Below are positions 25,520 through 35,605 of a DNA stretch of 64,000 bases, one piece after another (position 1 is the first letter of the stretch; each line of letters starts with the position of its first letter). The notes under the pieces are model-generated. The model was not told where the DNA came from. It made no database searches and was given only the letters and a program-made list of their open reading frames with translations. The stretch comes from Oleiphilus messinensis (GTDB lineage Bacteria; Pseudomonadota; Gammaproteobacteria; Pseudomonadales; Oleiphilaceae), in assembly GCF_002162375.1 (NCBI RefSeq), contig NZ_CP021425.1:372001-436000 (forward strand), in the 5' to 3' direction. Made by a program: the position numbers and the translations under genes.

Positions 25520-27727
25520 TTATGGTGTGGGGCCTGCAGGCAGAATGAGTGTAAATCTCACACCGGTATTACCGGTGAGATTTTGTGCTTCGATTCTGCC
25601 GCGATGAAAGTCCGTGATTAATTTCACGATAACCAGCCCCAAACCCATATGACTGTCGTTTCGATGTTGTTGTTCATTGGAACGTATACTGATGAAAGGC
25701 TGAAAGATTTGTTGCTGCATACGCTCAGGTAGCGCGGGCCCTTCATTTTCCACTTCGAGTATGATGGTTTGGTGCTTTTGAAAAAGTCTCAATCGAATAC
25801 TTTTCCCTTCTGGGGTGAAGTCCTTTGCGTTGTCCAGTAATTTGTCCAGTAGTTGGGCAATAAGATCTGGATTGCCCTGCACTGGATAAGTTAATTCAGC
25901 TGCCTCGAACATAACTTTAAGCTTCGGGGCTGCCAGCTGGAATGCGGCGCTGTACTCTGCGACCACTGGATACAGGTCAAACTCCACGTTGTCGGCAGTC
26001 TGGATCAGCTTTTCCAGGCGTGTTGCCGCACGCATGGAATCAATGATGCCTGATATGCGCTTGACCCCTGATTGACCGCGTTCAATATATTCGTTTAATT
26101 CCGTGGGTATATTGTTGTGGAGGCTTGCGTTGTCCAGTGAGGAGCGAATAATTGCCACCGGTGTTTTGATTTCATGGCTCAGCTTTTGAGCAAAGCTTTG
26201 AAGGTAAGCCGTATACGCCATGTTTGCGTCTAACAGCGCTGCAAAGCGACGTCTCAAGTCACTGATTTCATCCTGCCCTGTCCCGGGGATCAAGCTGTTT
26301 TGTGGCACACCGTCTGTACTGAAGCAGGCATCGATTTGTTTACTGAGTTTTTGTATCCGCCAGGATAATAGAGAAGCAAAGCCGAGCAGCATAATCATGA
26401 TGATAAAGATTGAGGCGGCCGCGATTGCGACCATGTCGAAAATCGTTTCATTTGATATGGATGCGATAGCGTCAGTATTCTGATCGAGTCTGAGCGCCCC
26501 AACGATTTTTTGATTCTGAAACAGGGGAACCACGCTGCTGATTAATGCGTAATTTCTGCTACCTTGAGCTTGCCAGGTTATGGTTGGGGAGCCTTTTAGC
26601 GCCTGTTGCGCAAGGTCGGACTGGTCTCGATCCGCGCTTGGCTGTTGCTGTGACCGAGGTGGTTTTTCAAAAAGAGTCCAACGTATCAGGGTACCCACTA
26701 TATCCTTGAAGAAACTCGATGATGCCGTAATGATCGGAAAACTGTGCTGAGATTCCAGTTCGCCGGACTTGCCAATAATCCAGCCCTGCTGGTCGATGAC
26801 TGTCATTTTTATGCCGGCCGTCGAAAATTCAGCAAGATAACGGTTAATCTCCGGGTCAGAGAAGCGCAACGTGGGCACATCCCGGTCGGCCTGTGGTTTG
26901 AGTGGCGTGGGTAGCAGGTCTGGTTCCATTGTCCGGGGGTCATCGTAATAGCCGTTAAATTCCGGACTTGAACTGTGCGGGTTGCTAAAGGTGGGGGCTA
27001 CTGATGCTGGCAAGGGGAGGATGTTGCCGAGTGATCGTGGTGGTATAAAGGGGTCGGGGGGCGCGTTTTCCGGGTTGATTACGGTGAAGCCAAAACCTCC
27101 CTTTGCATCGGCAAAGGGGATGCTTATTTCAACGGTATATCCGGTTTCCGAGTATTGCCAGTACGCATCTACTTCCACTGGAATATCCTGACCCTGGGTA
27201 GTTGAATTGATTAGGCCCGGTGATGTCGCGAATAGTGTACCCCGGCGATGAACACCATTGTGGTCACGATATTCAAACTGAATGTTATCTGTCGTGCTGT
27301 TGTGCTGTCCCGGGTTTGGATTGTGGCGATGGATATCCGGATCAGTAACATTGATATAGGCGTACAGCCGATCCTGGTAAAAACCGAGTAAGTAACTCAC
27401 CTGGAAGGTGTCATTAGTCGGCAGGAAATCCGATTTAATCTCCCGGGTATCGACCCCTAATGCCAGCCAGTCGTCGAAATATCCATCAAGAAAAACAGGT
27501 TGTGGTAACGCAAAGGCGTAAACGGACGCCCCATCTTTCCCCTGTGCGGTGCCGTCGAAGATGGTCGTTTGTGCCAGAAATCGGGCAGTAATCGTGGCAT
27601 TGTGTTGCAGCATTGACTGTTGCTTGAAGCGTAACTCTGCTTCAAGTTGGTGGATGAACTGATACGCTGACCAGGGTAATATCAAGGTGACCAAGCTGAT
27701 CAGAATCAGTTGATATTTCAGGCGCAT
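25520..27727 (-). CDS. Histidine kinase of the proteobacterial dedicated sortase type (PdsS-like)
   Basis: The 735-residue kinase has an N-terminal membrane helix (about 7-24), a large periplasmic sensor of about 400 residues that includes a carbohydrate-binding-like segment (FLDGYFDDW, YAYINVTDP, VEVDAYWQYSETGYTVEISIPF), a second membrane helix (about 430-455), HAMP, a DHp helix with His518 (LSHEIKTPVAII), N box LLDKLLDNAKDFTP and GLGLVIV. The architecture and the adjacent regulator match the kinase of the sortase-linked two-component pair known from marine proteobacteria (family TIGR03785, by recall). The stop of the regulator and the start of the kinase are 21 bases apart; regulator first, one operon. 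Confidence 0.85.
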   Translation of the reverse strand: MRLKYQLILISLVTLILPWSAYQFIHQLEAELRFKQQSMLQHNATITARFLAQTTIFDGTAQGKDGASVYAFALPQPVFLDGYFDDWLALGVDTREIKSDFLPTNDTFQVSYLLGFYQDRLYAYINVTDPDIHRHNPNPGQHNSTTDNIQFEYRDHNGVHRRGTLFATSPGLINSTTQGQDIPVEVDAYWQYSETGYTVEISIPFADAKGGFGFTVINPENAPPDPFIPPRSLGNILPLPASVAPTFSNPHSSSPEFNGYYDDPRTMEPDLLPTPLKPQADRDVPTLRFSDPEINRYLAEFSTAGIKMTVIDQQGWIIGKSGELESQHSFPIITASSSFFKDIVGTLIRWTLFEKPPRSQQQPSADRDQSDLAQQALKGSPTITWQAQGSRNYALISSVVPLFQNQKIVGALRLDQNTDAIASISNETIFDMVAIAAASIFIIMIMLLGFASLLSWRIQKLSKQIDACFSTDGVPQNSLIPGTGQDEISDLRRRFAALLDANMAYTAYLQSFAQKLSHEIKTPVAIIRSSLDNASLHNNIPTELNEYIERGQSGVKRISGIIDSMRAATRLEKLIQTADNVEFDLYPVVAEYSAAFQLAAPKLKVMFEAAELTYPVQGNPDLIAQLLDKLLDNAKDFTPEGKSIRLRLFQKHQTIILEVENEGPALPERMQQQIFQPFISIRSNEQQHRNDSHMGLGLVIVKLITDFHRGRIEAQNLTGNTGVRFTLILPAGPTP

Positions 27728-27748
27728 GGGGCTGTCGCAACTCCTGGT

Positions 27749-28450
27749 TCAGGATTCATTGGCATCCCAGCGATAGCCCATACCGTAGGCAGTTTGAATG
27801 GCCGAAAAAGCGGGATCGACTTGTATGAATTTTCGCCTCAAACGTTTTATATGGGACGTGATTGTGCTGTCGTCGAGCACTGTGTTTGCCGCATCCATCA
27901 ATTGTGTCCGGTTCTTGACATGTCCCGGGTATTTCGCCAGTGCATGTACAATCCAGAATTCGGTAACGGTAAGTTCAATTGGCGCATCATTCCAGTAAAC
28001 TGCGATTTTATCGACGTTTATTTTCAAGCGGCCCCGTTGCAGCACACTGTCTGTCTGCTCTTGAGGCTGGTGATAGGCCGCCGTGCGGCGGAAGAGTGCC
28101 ACCACGCGCGCGAGTAAATGAGGCCAACTGATTTCTTTGGTGAGGTAGTCATCGGCACCCAGCCTGAGACCGGAGATCTGATCGAATTCGTTGTCCCGTG
28201 CGGTCAGGAAAATGATAGGCAGCGTGTCTGACAGGGTGCGTAACTGGCGGCATAAATCAAATCCACCCTCTATTTCATCCCCCAGACCCACATCGATTAA
28301 TGCCAGATCCGGTAGCGCGCGCTCAAATGCTTCGAGTGCATCCGAGCGATTGCTATAGGTACTGACAACATAGCCCGATTTGGTGAAGGCGTCTGCGTAG
28401 TTTGCGCGTAAAGTGGGTTCGTCTTCGACGATGGCAATGTTTTTTTTCAT
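27749..28450 (-). CDS. Response regulator of the proteobacterial dedicated sortase type (PdsR-like)
   Basis: The 233-residue regulator has a receiver domain with EDE at 9-11, phospho-acceptor Asp53 in LALIDVGLGD, and Lys in DDYLTKEISWPHLLARV, followed by a winged-helix domain (LTVTEFWIVHALAKYPGHVK, STITSHIKRLRRKFIQVDP, AYGMGYRW). The sequence agrees closely with what I recall of the TIGR03787 family, which is paired with the sortase-associated kinase. No sortase or LPxTG target is in this window, so the regulated genes must lie elsewhere or have been lost. Confidence 0.88.
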   Translation of the reverse strand: MKKNIAIVEDEPTLRANYADAFTKSGYVVSTYSNRSDALEAFERALPDLALIDVGLGDEIEGGFDLCRQLRTLSDTLPIIFLTARDNEFDQISGLRLGADDYLTKEISWPHLLARVVALFRRTAAYHQPQEQTDSVLQRGRLKINVDKIAVYWNDAPIELTVTEFWIVHALAKYPGHVKNRTQLMDAANTVLDDSTITSHIKRLRRKFIQVDPAFSAIQTAYGMGYRWDANES

Positions 28451-28500
28451 GGTGCTACTGAGTCAGTGTGGGTCGGTTGTTCCTTTGTTTTTCCTTTCTA

Positions 28501-28971
28501 TCAAGGGCCCTTGGGTGTTTTCCAGTCTTCTAGTTTAGTGACATCGGAGTCTTTTTGTTCAACCCAATGGCCACCTTTGTGATGTAATTCTTTTTTCCAG
28601 AACGGCGCGGAAATTTTCAGATAGTCCATAATAAATTCGCCAGCTGCGAAGGCGGCTTGACGGTGTGCACTTGAGACGATGGTCAGGACAATCTGGTCGG
28701 CTAGTTTCAGTGCACCCACACGGTGGATAATCAAGACGGAGTCCAAGGGCCATTTGTTGCACGCCTGACTCGCAATTTCATGGAGTGCCTTTTCTGTCAT
28801 ACCGGGGTAGTGTTCTAACTCCAGACCGATTACGCCTTCGTTATCCCCAAAATCACGGACCAGGCCACTGAAGCAGCAAATTGCACCTACTTGTGTTTTG
28901 TCGGTACGGATTCTGTCGTATTCTTGCCCAAGACTGAAATCTTCCTGTTGAACTCGAATGTCGATGTTCAT
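28501..28971 (-). CDS. moaE: Molybdopterin synthase catalytic subunit MoaE
   Basis: The 156-residue subunit converts precursor Z (cyclic pyranopterin monophosphate) to molybdopterin with sulfur from MoaD. Family marks include GAICCFSGLVRDFGDNEG, LELEHYPGMTEKAL, IIHRVGALK, SAHRQAAFAAGEFIMDYLK and the lysine-rich active site PFWKKELHHKGGHWVE. It follows moaD by one base, so the two subunits are coupled. Length is standard. Confidence 0.96.
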   Translation of the reverse strand: MNIDIRVQQEDFSLGQEYDRIRTDKTQVGAICCFSGLVRDFGDNEGVIGLELEHYPGMTEKALHEIASQACNKWPLDSVLIIHRVGALKLADQIVLTIVSSAHRQAAFAAGEFIMDYLKISAPFWKKELHHKGGHWVEQKDSDVTKLEDWKTPKGP

Positions 28972-28972
28972 G

Positions 28973-29218
28973 TCAGCCTCCTGTTACCGGGGGAAAGAAT
29001 GCGACCTCATCGTTTTCCGATACCGGGGTGTCTGCGTTGGCCATTTCCTGGTTGACCGCCATCATCACTTTGCCTTGCAATGCTTCAGGCCAGGGGCTGG
29101 GGCGACTTTTAAGCTTTTCGAGCACGTCGGCTACCGTTGCAATACCGTCTAATTCGTCCCAGGTTTCTTCTCCGGTCGCCAAGCGTTCCCGTAGACTGGC
29201 AAAAAATAAAATCTTCAT
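28973..29218 (-). CDS. moaD: Molybdopterin synthase sulfur carrier subunit MoaD
   Basis: The 81-residue ubiquitin-like protein ends in the required Gly-Gly (PPVTGG), which is thiocarboxylated and donates sulfur in molybdopterin synthesis. It starts MKILFFASLRERL at ATG 29218; the frame extends upstream to 29305 but with no similarity. The gene lies seven bases after moeA and one before moaE. Confidence 0.95.
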   Translation of the reverse strand: MKILFFASLRERLATGEETWDELDGIATVADVLEKLKSRPSPWPEALQGKVMMAVNQEMANADTPVSENDEVAFFPPVTGG

Positions 29219-29225
29219 AGTCATC

Positions 29226-30467
29226 TCACAAAACACTGAAAGGAATAAACTCAACCAGGTCGCCACATTGGGGTGCAGTATTCTCCCGGATAATCGCAAA
29301 TCCATCTCCCCAGCATGCAGAACTCAGTACGCCGGAACTTTGATTCGGGTACGCCTCCAAGCAGGGGCCGGTAGCGGGATCTTGAGTGAATTTGACCCTG
29401 AGATATTCTCGTCGAATTCCCGGCTTTTTAATATTAAACCCGAGCGGTACCGGAAAGCTTTGGGGAGTGTAACTTAAAGCACCACAGGATTTGAGAATGA
29501 AAGGTCGGGCGAATACATTGAATGTGACAAATACCGCCCCGGGGTTACCCGGCAGGCCAATAATCGGAGTTTCACGGATCGCGCCGAACGCCAAGGGCTT
29601 ACCGGGTTTGATCGCAATTTTCCAGAGGTTTAGTTGGCCGAGTTGATCGATACTGTTTTTGATGTGATCTTCTTCTCCGACTGAGACGCCACCACTGGTG
29701 ATGATCAAGTCACACTTGGCTGCAGCTTTGTCCAGTGCACTCAAGGTAGCGTCAGCCGTGTCCGGTATGATGCCGTAGTCTTGGATATTACAGGGCAGTT
29801 GCGCAAGCAATCCATGCAGCATATATCGGTTTGAATTATAGATCTGACCGCTTTGTAACGGGGTTCCGGGTTCTGCCAGTTCGTCTCCGGTAGAGATGAT
29901 ACCCACGCGCAAAGGGCGAAAAAGGGGCAAGTCGGCAGTACCAATGGATGCCAGCAGGCCGAGTTCCTGCGGGCGTAAACGGGTGCCGGCAGGAAGAACG
30001 ACTTGACCCTGCTGTATGTCTTGTCCTTTCGGCCTGATATTTTGCTCTGGGGTGATGGTATCCGGCAACTTGATTATTGTACCGTTTTGCTCCGTTGTGC
30101 CTTCTTGCGCCTGTACGTTTTCCTGCATGACAACTGCGTCAGCGCCTTCCGGGATAAATGCGCCGGTAAAAATCCGTGCGGCAGTACCAGGTTGGAGTGG
30201 CTTCGGTGTGTGCCCCGCGGGTATACGTTGCGAAACGGGGAGGCAGCGATCAGTCGAGATGAATCGTGTGTTGACCGCATAGCCGTCAACCGCACTGTTG
30301 TCCTGTGGCGGTACGCTGATAGACGAGTAAACCGGATCAGCGAGAATGCGGCCAATTGCTTCAGTTAACGGGCGTACTTCCCGCGCCTCGAGAGGCTGAG
30401 TATGCTCCAGAAGATAGTGCAGAGCGTCATCCACGGAGGTTAGTTGATCGTGCATTGTGCAACTCAT
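29226..30467 (-). CDS. moeA: Molybdopterin molybdenumtransferase MoeA
   Basis: From ATG 30467, which overlaps the moaB stop as ATGA, the product has 413 residues. It carries the MoeA features SVPPQDNSAVDGYAV, GTAARIFTGAFIPEGADAVV, the MPT-binding ISTGDEL and TSGGVSVGEEDH, and KPGKPLAFG with GLPGNPGAVF. MoeA inserts molybdate into adenylylated molybdopterin to complete the cofactor. Its overlap with moaB and close spacing to moaD show one operon. Confidence 0.96.
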   Translation of the reverse strand: MSCTMHDQLTSVDDALHYLLEHTQPLEAREVRPLTEAIGRILADPVYSSISVPPQDNSAVDGYAVNTRFISTDRCLPVSQRIPAGHTPKPLQPGTAARIFTGAFIPEGADAVVMQENVQAQEGTTEQNGTIIKLPDTITPEQNIRPKGQDIQQGQVVLPAGTRLRPQELGLLASIGTADLPLFRPLRVGIISTGDELAEPGTPLQSGQIYNSNRYMLHGLLAQLPCNIQDYGIIPDTADATLSALDKAAAKCDLIITSGGVSVGEEDHIKNSIDQLGQLNLWKIAIKPGKPLAFGAIRETPIIGLPGNPGAVFVTFNVFARPFILKSCGALSYTPQSFPVPLGFNIKKPGIRREYLRVKFTQDPATGPCLEAYPNQSSGVLSSACWGDGFAIIRENTAPQCGDLVEFIPFSVL

Positions 30468-31024
30468 TTTCGCGTCTCGCAAAACGGTTTGATCGAGGAG
30501 ATGTCCTTGTGTTGTTTCTTGAGCAGTACGCCGACATAGTTGCAAGGCTTGTGGCGACTATCGAGTTGTTCTTTGATAATGTTACTCCAGGCCGTCCGGC
30601 ACGCCCCCGTGGAACCGGGCATACAAAAAATGACCGTATTGTTTGCTAATCCGGCGAGCGCGCGGGATTGAATGGTGGAGGAGCCAATTTCTGTGAACGA
30701 TATCTGACGGAAGAGTTCACCAAATCCTTTAATTTCTTTATCAAATAGTGGTGCTACAGCTTCGGGCGTGCTGTCTCGTTCAGTGAACCCTGTGCCACCA
30801 GTAATGAGTATGCAATGGATTGTCGGGTCAGCAATCCATTGTGATATCGCTGCGCGCATTAGATAGACATCATCAGGAATCAAATTCCGGTCCTGGAGTG
30901 TATGACCGGTTTCCAGTAGTGCATCAACGAGATATTGGCCGGATGTATCCGTCTCATAAGTTCGGGTGTCACTAACTGTCAAAACCGCGATTTGAAGTGG
31001 GACAAATTCGGATGCTGCGCTCAT
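30464..31024 (-). CDS. moaB: Molybdenum cofactor biosynthesis protein MoaB (MogA-like)
   Basis: ATG 31024 follows an AGAGGAA ribosome-binding site and gives 186 residues. Family marks are IAVLTVSDTRTYETDTSG, the MPT-binding ILITGGTGFTERDSTPEA and FCMPGSTGACRTAW. MoaB/MogA-type proteins adenylylate molybdopterin before metal insertion by MoeA. It is the first gene of moaB-moeA-moaD-moaE; moaA and moaC, needed for the first pathway step, are not in the window. Confidence 0.93.
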   Translation of the reverse strand: MSAASEFVPLQIAVLTVSDTRTYETDTSGQYLVDALLETGHTLQDRNLIPDDVYLMRAAISQWIADPTIHCILITGGTGFTERDSTPEAVAPLFDKEIKGFGELFRQISFTEIGSSTIQSRALAGLANNTVIFCMPGSTGACRTAWSNIIKEQLDSRHKPCNYVGVLLKKQHKDISSIKPFCETRK

Positions 31025-31762
31025 ATATTCCTCTGTTCCTGGTGCGAAAGAGTGTATTGGAGTAACGGATAGGCTCAGGCCACCTAATAATATCTGGATG
31101 AATCTGAGTCGACCGGGCACCCTTTCAGGTTGGATGTTGACCAAATCTGGGATAATATCGTCCAGTGTAACTCATGTCAGCATGATATCCGGTTTTCGAT
31201 TCTGCTTGAGAATAATGAGAAAACTTGACGAAATCCTGCCTTCATACTATCACTTTGCTACTTGGATAAACATTTATTCAAGTCAATTGGCGGTGTCGGG
31301 TTCTGTGCCTGATTCATCCGGTTGGTGTGAACCTGTGGTAAATCCGACAGGCTGTGCGCATTTCTGGAATAGTAAAGGGTTGGGACAGAGGATATTCGAA
31401 CCAGATTGGTCGCTGTGCTGGCTCATGAACGCCAGGCCCGCGTGCGAATAAGCATGATGGGGTTCGAATACGTCGTAAAGGCTGGAAAACGCACATACTC
31501 GAAGATTTTCAGATGAAAAGAATTCAGGTGGTTGGGAAAACCGCGGATAACATTAGCTATTTTTCATTTTAGTGTTATACTGTGGCCGAACTTTGCGATT
31601 TCATGAACAGCACTACAATGTGAATCCCCTTCACATGCCGTCGTTCAACTGGCTGTAGTTCAACTGTTAGTATCTCAATCGTTAGAAGTCCGACTTTGAA
31701 TCTTTCCTGCATCTGTAAACTATTACCTTTAATCCCTTCTTAATCAGTATTTTAGAAAATCT
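31025..31762. other. Long non-coding spacer between divergent moaB and rho
   Basis: This 738-base stretch has no convincing gene. An open frame at 31098-31451 on the plus strand lacks a ribosome-binding site and any similarity. The right part is the rho leader. I looked for a molybdenum-cofactor-type riboswitch before moaB and could not establish one by eye. Confidence 0.5.
31553..31581 (+). promoter_or_regulatory. Possible promoter of rho
   Basis: TTAGCT at 31553-31558 and TATACT at 31576-31581 are separated by 17 bases. The -10 box is near consensus and the -35 is weak. It would give a leader of about 175 bases before the rho start, consistent with the autoregulated leader known for rho in other gammaproteobacteria. 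Confidence 0.35.
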
Positions 31763-33025
31763 ATGAATCTTACCGAACTCAAAAAAAAATCTGTTCCTGA
31801 ACTTCTGGACATTGCAAATGAAATGGGAATGGACAATCTCGCCCGCTCCCGCAAACAGGATGTAATTTTCAGTATCCTCAAGCGCCATGCGAAGAGTGGT
31901 GAGGACATATATGGCGATGGGGTTCTGGAGATATTGCAGGATGGCTTCGGGTTTCTGCGCTCTGCAGACAGTTCTTACCTGGCAGGACCGGATGATATCT
32001 ACGTATCGCCCAGTCAAATCCGGCGTTTCAATTTGCGTACAGGGGACACCATCTCCGGTAAAATTCGTCCACCTAAAGATGGTGAGCGTTATTTCGCCCT
32101 GCTAAAAGTTAACGAGATCAATTTCGATAAACCGGAAAGCTCCCGTAACAAGATTTTGTTCGAAAACCTGACGCCTCTGTTTCCTCAGGAGCGCTTGAGA
32201 CTGGAAGCTGGAAACGGTTCCACGGAAGATCTTTCCGCCCGAGTGCTTGATTTGTGTGCCCCCATTGGTAAGGGACAGAGGGGATTAATCGTATCCCCAC
32301 CAAAAGCCGGTAAGACATTGATGTTGCAAAATATTGCGCAGTCTTTGGTGCGTAATAATCCTGAATGTCACCTGATGGTACTGCTGATCGATGAGCGTCC
32401 GGAAGAAGTAACCGAAATGCAGCGTTCCGTGCGCGGTGAGGTGGTTGCCAGTACGTTTGATGAGCCACCAGCGCGCCATGTTCAGGTTGCCGAGATGGTT
32501 ATCGAAAAAGCCAAGCGTCTGGTTGAACACAAGCAGGATGTTGTTATTCTGCTGGACTCCATTACCCGTCTTGCCCGTGCTTACAACACGATCATTCCTT
32601 CTTCCGGTAAGGTTTTGACCGGTGGTGTTGATGCCCATGCGTTAGAGCGGCCGAAGCGCTTCTTTGGTGCTGCACGTAACGTAGAGGAAGGTGGCAGTTT
32701 GACCATTTTGGCGACGGCGCTGATCGACACCGGATCCAAAATGGACGAGGTTATTTATGAGGAGTTCAAAGGTACCGGTAATATGGAGGTTCACCTGGAT
32801 CGGAAAGTGGCCGAGAAACGGGTTTATCCTGCGATAAATATTCGCCGCTCCGGTACCCGCCGCGAAGAAATGTTGATGTCTGAAGATGAGATGCAGCGCG
32901 TTTGGATTTTGCGTAAGATCCTGCACTCAATGGAAGACGATGTTGCTGCAATCGAATTCCTTTTGGACAAGTTGAAAGACACGAAAACCAATGATGAGTT
33001 CTTCGAGTCTATGAAAAAGCGTTAA
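31763..33025 (+). CDS. rho: Transcription termination factor Rho
   Basis: The 420-residue helicase has the N-terminal helical domain ([18 protein letters not shown]), the RNA-binding cold-shock-like domain ([28 protein letters not shown]), and the ATPase core: P-loop [10 protein letters not shown], Walker [12 protein letters not shown]-loop LTGGVDA and R-loop [14 protein letters not shown]. Rho ends transcription of untranslated RNA. Length equals that of E. coli (419). It has its own strong terminator. Confidence 0.98.
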   Translation: MNLTELKKKSVPELLDIANEMGMDNLARSRKQDVIFSILKRHAKSGEDIYGDGVLEILQDGFGFLRSADSSYLAGPDDIYVSPSQIRRFNLRTGDTISGKIRPPKDGERYFALLKVNEINFDKPESSRNKILFENLTPLFPQERLRLEAGNGSTEDLSARVLDLCAPIGKGQRGLIVSPPKAGKTLMLQNIAQSLVRNNPECHLMVLLIDERPEEVTEMQRSVRGEVVASTFDEPPARHVQVAEMVIEKAKRLVEHKQDVVILLDSITRLARAYNTIIPSSGKVLTGGVDAHALERPKRFFGAARNVEEGGSLTILATALIDTGSKMDEVIYEEFKGTGNMEVHLDRKVAEKRVYPAINIRRSGTRREEMLMSEDEMQRVWILRKILHSMEDDVAAIEFLLDKLKDTKTNDEFFESMKKR

Positions 33026-33056
33026 TTCGCATATCGTTCGCATATTGTATGAGCAG

Positions 33057-33091
33057 AAAAAGCCGGAGGTTTTCACTTCCGGCTTTTTTTT
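33057..33091 (+). terminator. Intrinsic terminator of rho
   Basis: The stem AGCCGGA (33061-33067) pairs with TCCGGCT (33078-33084) and is followed by a run of seven to eight T residues; an A run precedes it. It is 32 bases beyond the rho stop. Confidence 0.92.
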
Positions 33092-33115
33092 GAGGCCAAG
33101 ACAGGAAAAAGGGTT

Positions 33116-34597
33116 ATGCACTACCAGGATCTGCGGGATTTTATTAAGCAGTTGGAAAAGCAGGGGCAATTAAAGCGTGTTACCCAGGAAGTCGATCCCT
33201 ATCTGGAGATGACTGAAATTTGTGATCGTACTTTGCGTGCCGGTGGGCCTGCGATACTATTTGAAAATCCGAAGGGCAAGTCAATACCGGTACTGGCAAA
33301 CCTGTTCGGTACGCCTGAGCGGGTGGCGATGGGCATGGGGCAATCTGATGTTCAGAGTTTACGAGAAATTGGTAAGCTGTTAGCTTTTCTTAAAGAGCCT
33401 GACCCCCCCAAAGGACTCAAGGACGCCTGGAGTAAATTGCCAATATTCAAGCAAGTATTGAATATGGCACCGAAAGAAGTTCGTAATGCGCCCTGCCAGC
33501 AGGTGGTTTACGAAAAAGATGCGGTAAATTTATATGACTTACCGATTCAGACCTGTTGGCCCGGTGATGCAGGGCCTCTAGTCACCTGGCCATTGGTGGT
33601 GACCCGAGGACCGGAGAAAGAACGCCAGAATCTCGGGATTTACCGGCAACAGCTAATCGGACGCAATCGTTTGATCATGCGTTGGCTCTCCCATCGGGGC
33701 GGTGCGCTGGATTATCGTGAATGGTGTGCCGCACACCCGGGTGAACCTTTTCCCGTTGCAGTCGCTTTAGGTGCCGATCCAGCAACGATTCTGGGTGCGG
33801 TGACGCCGGTACCGGATGCGCTTTCAGAGTATGCCTTTGCGGGGTTGCTCAGGGGTAATAAAACTGAAGTTGTGCGTTGTCAGTCATTGGATTTGCAGGT
33901 GCCTGCCAGTGCGGAAATCATTCTGGAAGGCTTCATCTATCCTGACGACATGGCTCCGGAAGGGCCTTTTGGTGACCATACTGGCTACTATAACGAAGTT
34001 GATCAGTTTCCGGTGTTTACGGTTGAACGAATGACTTGTCGCCGTGATCCGATCTATCACAGCACTTACACCGGGCGCCCACCTGATGAACCGGCGATAC
34101 TGGGGGTGGCGTTGAATGAGGTATTTGTGCCGATTTTGCAAAAGCAGTTTCCTGAAGTGGTTGATTTTTATCTTCCCCCTGAGGGCTGTTCATACCGGCT
34201 GGCTGTAGTGACCATGAAAAAACAATATCCCGGTCATGCCAAACGTGTCATGATGGGTGTCTGGTCGTTTCTGCGTCAATTTATGTATACCAAATTCGTT
34301 ATCGTGACAGATGATGATGTCAATGCCCGGGATTGGAATGATGTGATCTGGGCCATGACAACCCGAATGGACCCCGCCCGTGACACCGTGATGGTTGAAA
34401 ACACCCCCATAGATTACCTTGATTTTGCGTCTCCGGTTTCCGGGTTAGGTTCAAAAATTGGTTTCGACGCAACACACAAGTGGACAGGCGAAACAACACG
34501 GGAATGGGGCAGAGTGATTGCGATGGATGACGCTGTTAAAGAGAAGGTGGATCGTTTATGGGCAGAACTGGATATATTATCGGAAGCGAAGTCATAG
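33116..34597 (+). CDS. ubiD: 4-hydroxy-3-polyprenylbenzoate decarboxylase UbiD
   Basis: The 493-residue enzyme decarboxylates the ubiquinone precursor 4-hydroxy-3-polyprenylbenzoate using prenylated FMN. Conserved segments are [49 protein letters not shown], the prFMN site [14 protein letters not shown], and [14 protein letters not shown] with the catalytic Glu and Asp. Length matches E. coli (497). It is followed by a flavoreductase gene 18 bases downstream. Confidence 0.96.
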   Translation: MHYQDLRDFIKQLEKQGQLKRVTQEVDPYLEMTEICDRTLRAGGPAILFENPKGKSIPVLANLFGTPERVAMGMGQSDVQSLREIGKLLAFLKEPDPPKGLKDAWSKLPIFKQVLNMAPKEVRNAPCQQVVYEKDAVNLYDLPIQTCWPGDAGPLVTWPLVVTRGPEKERQNLGIYRQQLIGRNRLIMRWLSHRGGALDYREWCAAHPGEPFPVAVALGADPATILGAVTPVPDALSEYAFAGLLRGNKTEVVRCQSLDLQVPASAEIILEGFIYPDDMAPEGPFGDHTGYYNEVDQFPVFTVERMTCRRDPIYHSTYTGRPPDEPAILGVALNEVFVPILQKQFPEVVDFYLPPEGCSYRLAVVTMKKQYPGHAKRVMMGVWSFLRQFMYTKFVIVTDDDVNARDWNDVIWAMTTRMDPARDTVMVENTPIDYLDFASPVSGLGSKIGFDATHKWTGETTREWGRVIAMDDAVKEKVDRLWAELDILSEAKS

Positions 34598-34615
34598 GCT
34601 GCTCGTCCCGTTACT

Positions 34616-35605
34616 ATGGAATATAAAATCGAAATTCGGTTCGTGGGCCATTTTTATGCACGGGAAGCGGAATCGCTATCCGAAGCGGCAGAACGTCAGG
34701 GCTTCCGGGTTCCCGTGAGTTGCCGGAATGGTGTTTGCTGGTTGTGCGATGCGCAACTGTCTGAGGGGCTGGTGATCGATCCAAGCCAATCAGCTGAATA
34801 TATCAAGCAAGGTACTATTCGGATGTGCAAAGCGGTGGCGAAGTCGGATTGTGTTATTGAAGCGGAGACCATACGTGCTCCAGGAGATTATGTTGTGAAT
34901 GATTATGCTTGTCAGGTGGTGAGTGTCGAACTGATGGGATTGGATGTCTATCGGGTATTACTACGAATCCCGGCGGGTAAAAAGCTGGCGTTTTCGCCCG
35001 GACAATATCTGGCCTTGCAACAGGAGAAGGGAGAAGAGGCTTATTTCTCAATTGCCAGTCTTCCCGGTCAGCGTGAGATAGAGTTGCATATTCAAGTGCC
35101 TGAGGGGCGTGAATCTGCATCATCTCTACTCGCGTCCTTAAAGCAGGAACCCGTTGTGCGTGTTCGCTTACCATTCGGTAAGGCGTGTCTCAATGCTTTG
35201 CCGGAAGGGCCTGTACTCTTGATCGCAGCGGGTACTGGATTTGCGCAAATAAAATCGATTGCAGAAGCGTTATTTGATGCTTCGTTTTCTCATTCTGTCG
35301 ATATTTATTGGGGTGGTCGTCAGGCTTCTGAATTGTATGCTCAGGAAATTCCGAAAAAGTGGGCGGAAGAGCACCCGAATGTGCGCTATTTTCCGGTACA
35401 CAAAGATGTTGATGATAATGACTGGTCAGGCCATCATGATCAGCTTGTTGAGCAGATTTTGAAGAACCGTGACAATTTGGCATCCTGTCAGGTGTTTGCC
35501 AGTGGTTCGCCGGGAATGGTGTATACCGCGATGGATGGGTTGCTAGGGGAAGGGCTACCTGAGGGGCAGTTTTACTCCGATGTGCTGGAGTATGCCCCCC
35601 GTTGA
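34616..35605 (+). CDS. 2Fe-2S ferredoxin-NAD(P)H flavin oxidoreductase (CDP-glucoseen-reductase-like)
   Basis: The 329-residue protein has an N-terminal plant-type 2Fe-2S domain with cysteines 36, 41, 44 (CRNGVCWLC) and 71, then an FAD-binding barrel (SPGQYLAL, YFSIASLPG) and an NAD(P)-binding domain (VLLIAAGTGFAQIKSI). This is the electron-transfer architecture of CDP-6-deoxy-delta-3,4-glucoseen reductase and phenol/toluene oxygenase reductases. Its constant place after ubiD in Pseudomonas-like genomes suggests a flavin or quinone-pathway role, which is inference. A tandem repeat begins in its last codons. Confidence 0.88.
   Translation: MEYKIEIRFVGHFYAREAESLSEAAERQGFRVPVSCRNGVCWLCDAQLSEGLVIDPSQSAEYIKQGTIRMCKAVAKSDCVIEAETIRAPGDYVVNDYACQVVSVELMGLDVYRVLLRIPAGKKLAFSPGQYLALQQEKGEEAYFSIASLPGQREIELHIQVPEGRESASSLLASLKQEPVVRVRLPFGKACLNALPEGPVLLIAAGTGFAQIKSIAEALFDASFSHSVDIYWGGRQASELYAQEIPKKWAEEHPNVRYFPVHKDVDDNDWSGHHDQLVEQILKNRDNLASCQVFASGSPGMVYTAMDGLLGEGLPEGQFYSDVLEYAPR

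Noticed and set aside
31098-31451. 117-residue open frame on the plus strand upstream of rho
   Set aside because: It has no ribosome-binding site, no recognised similarity, unusual residue content and sits in the moaB/rho spacer; judged chance.
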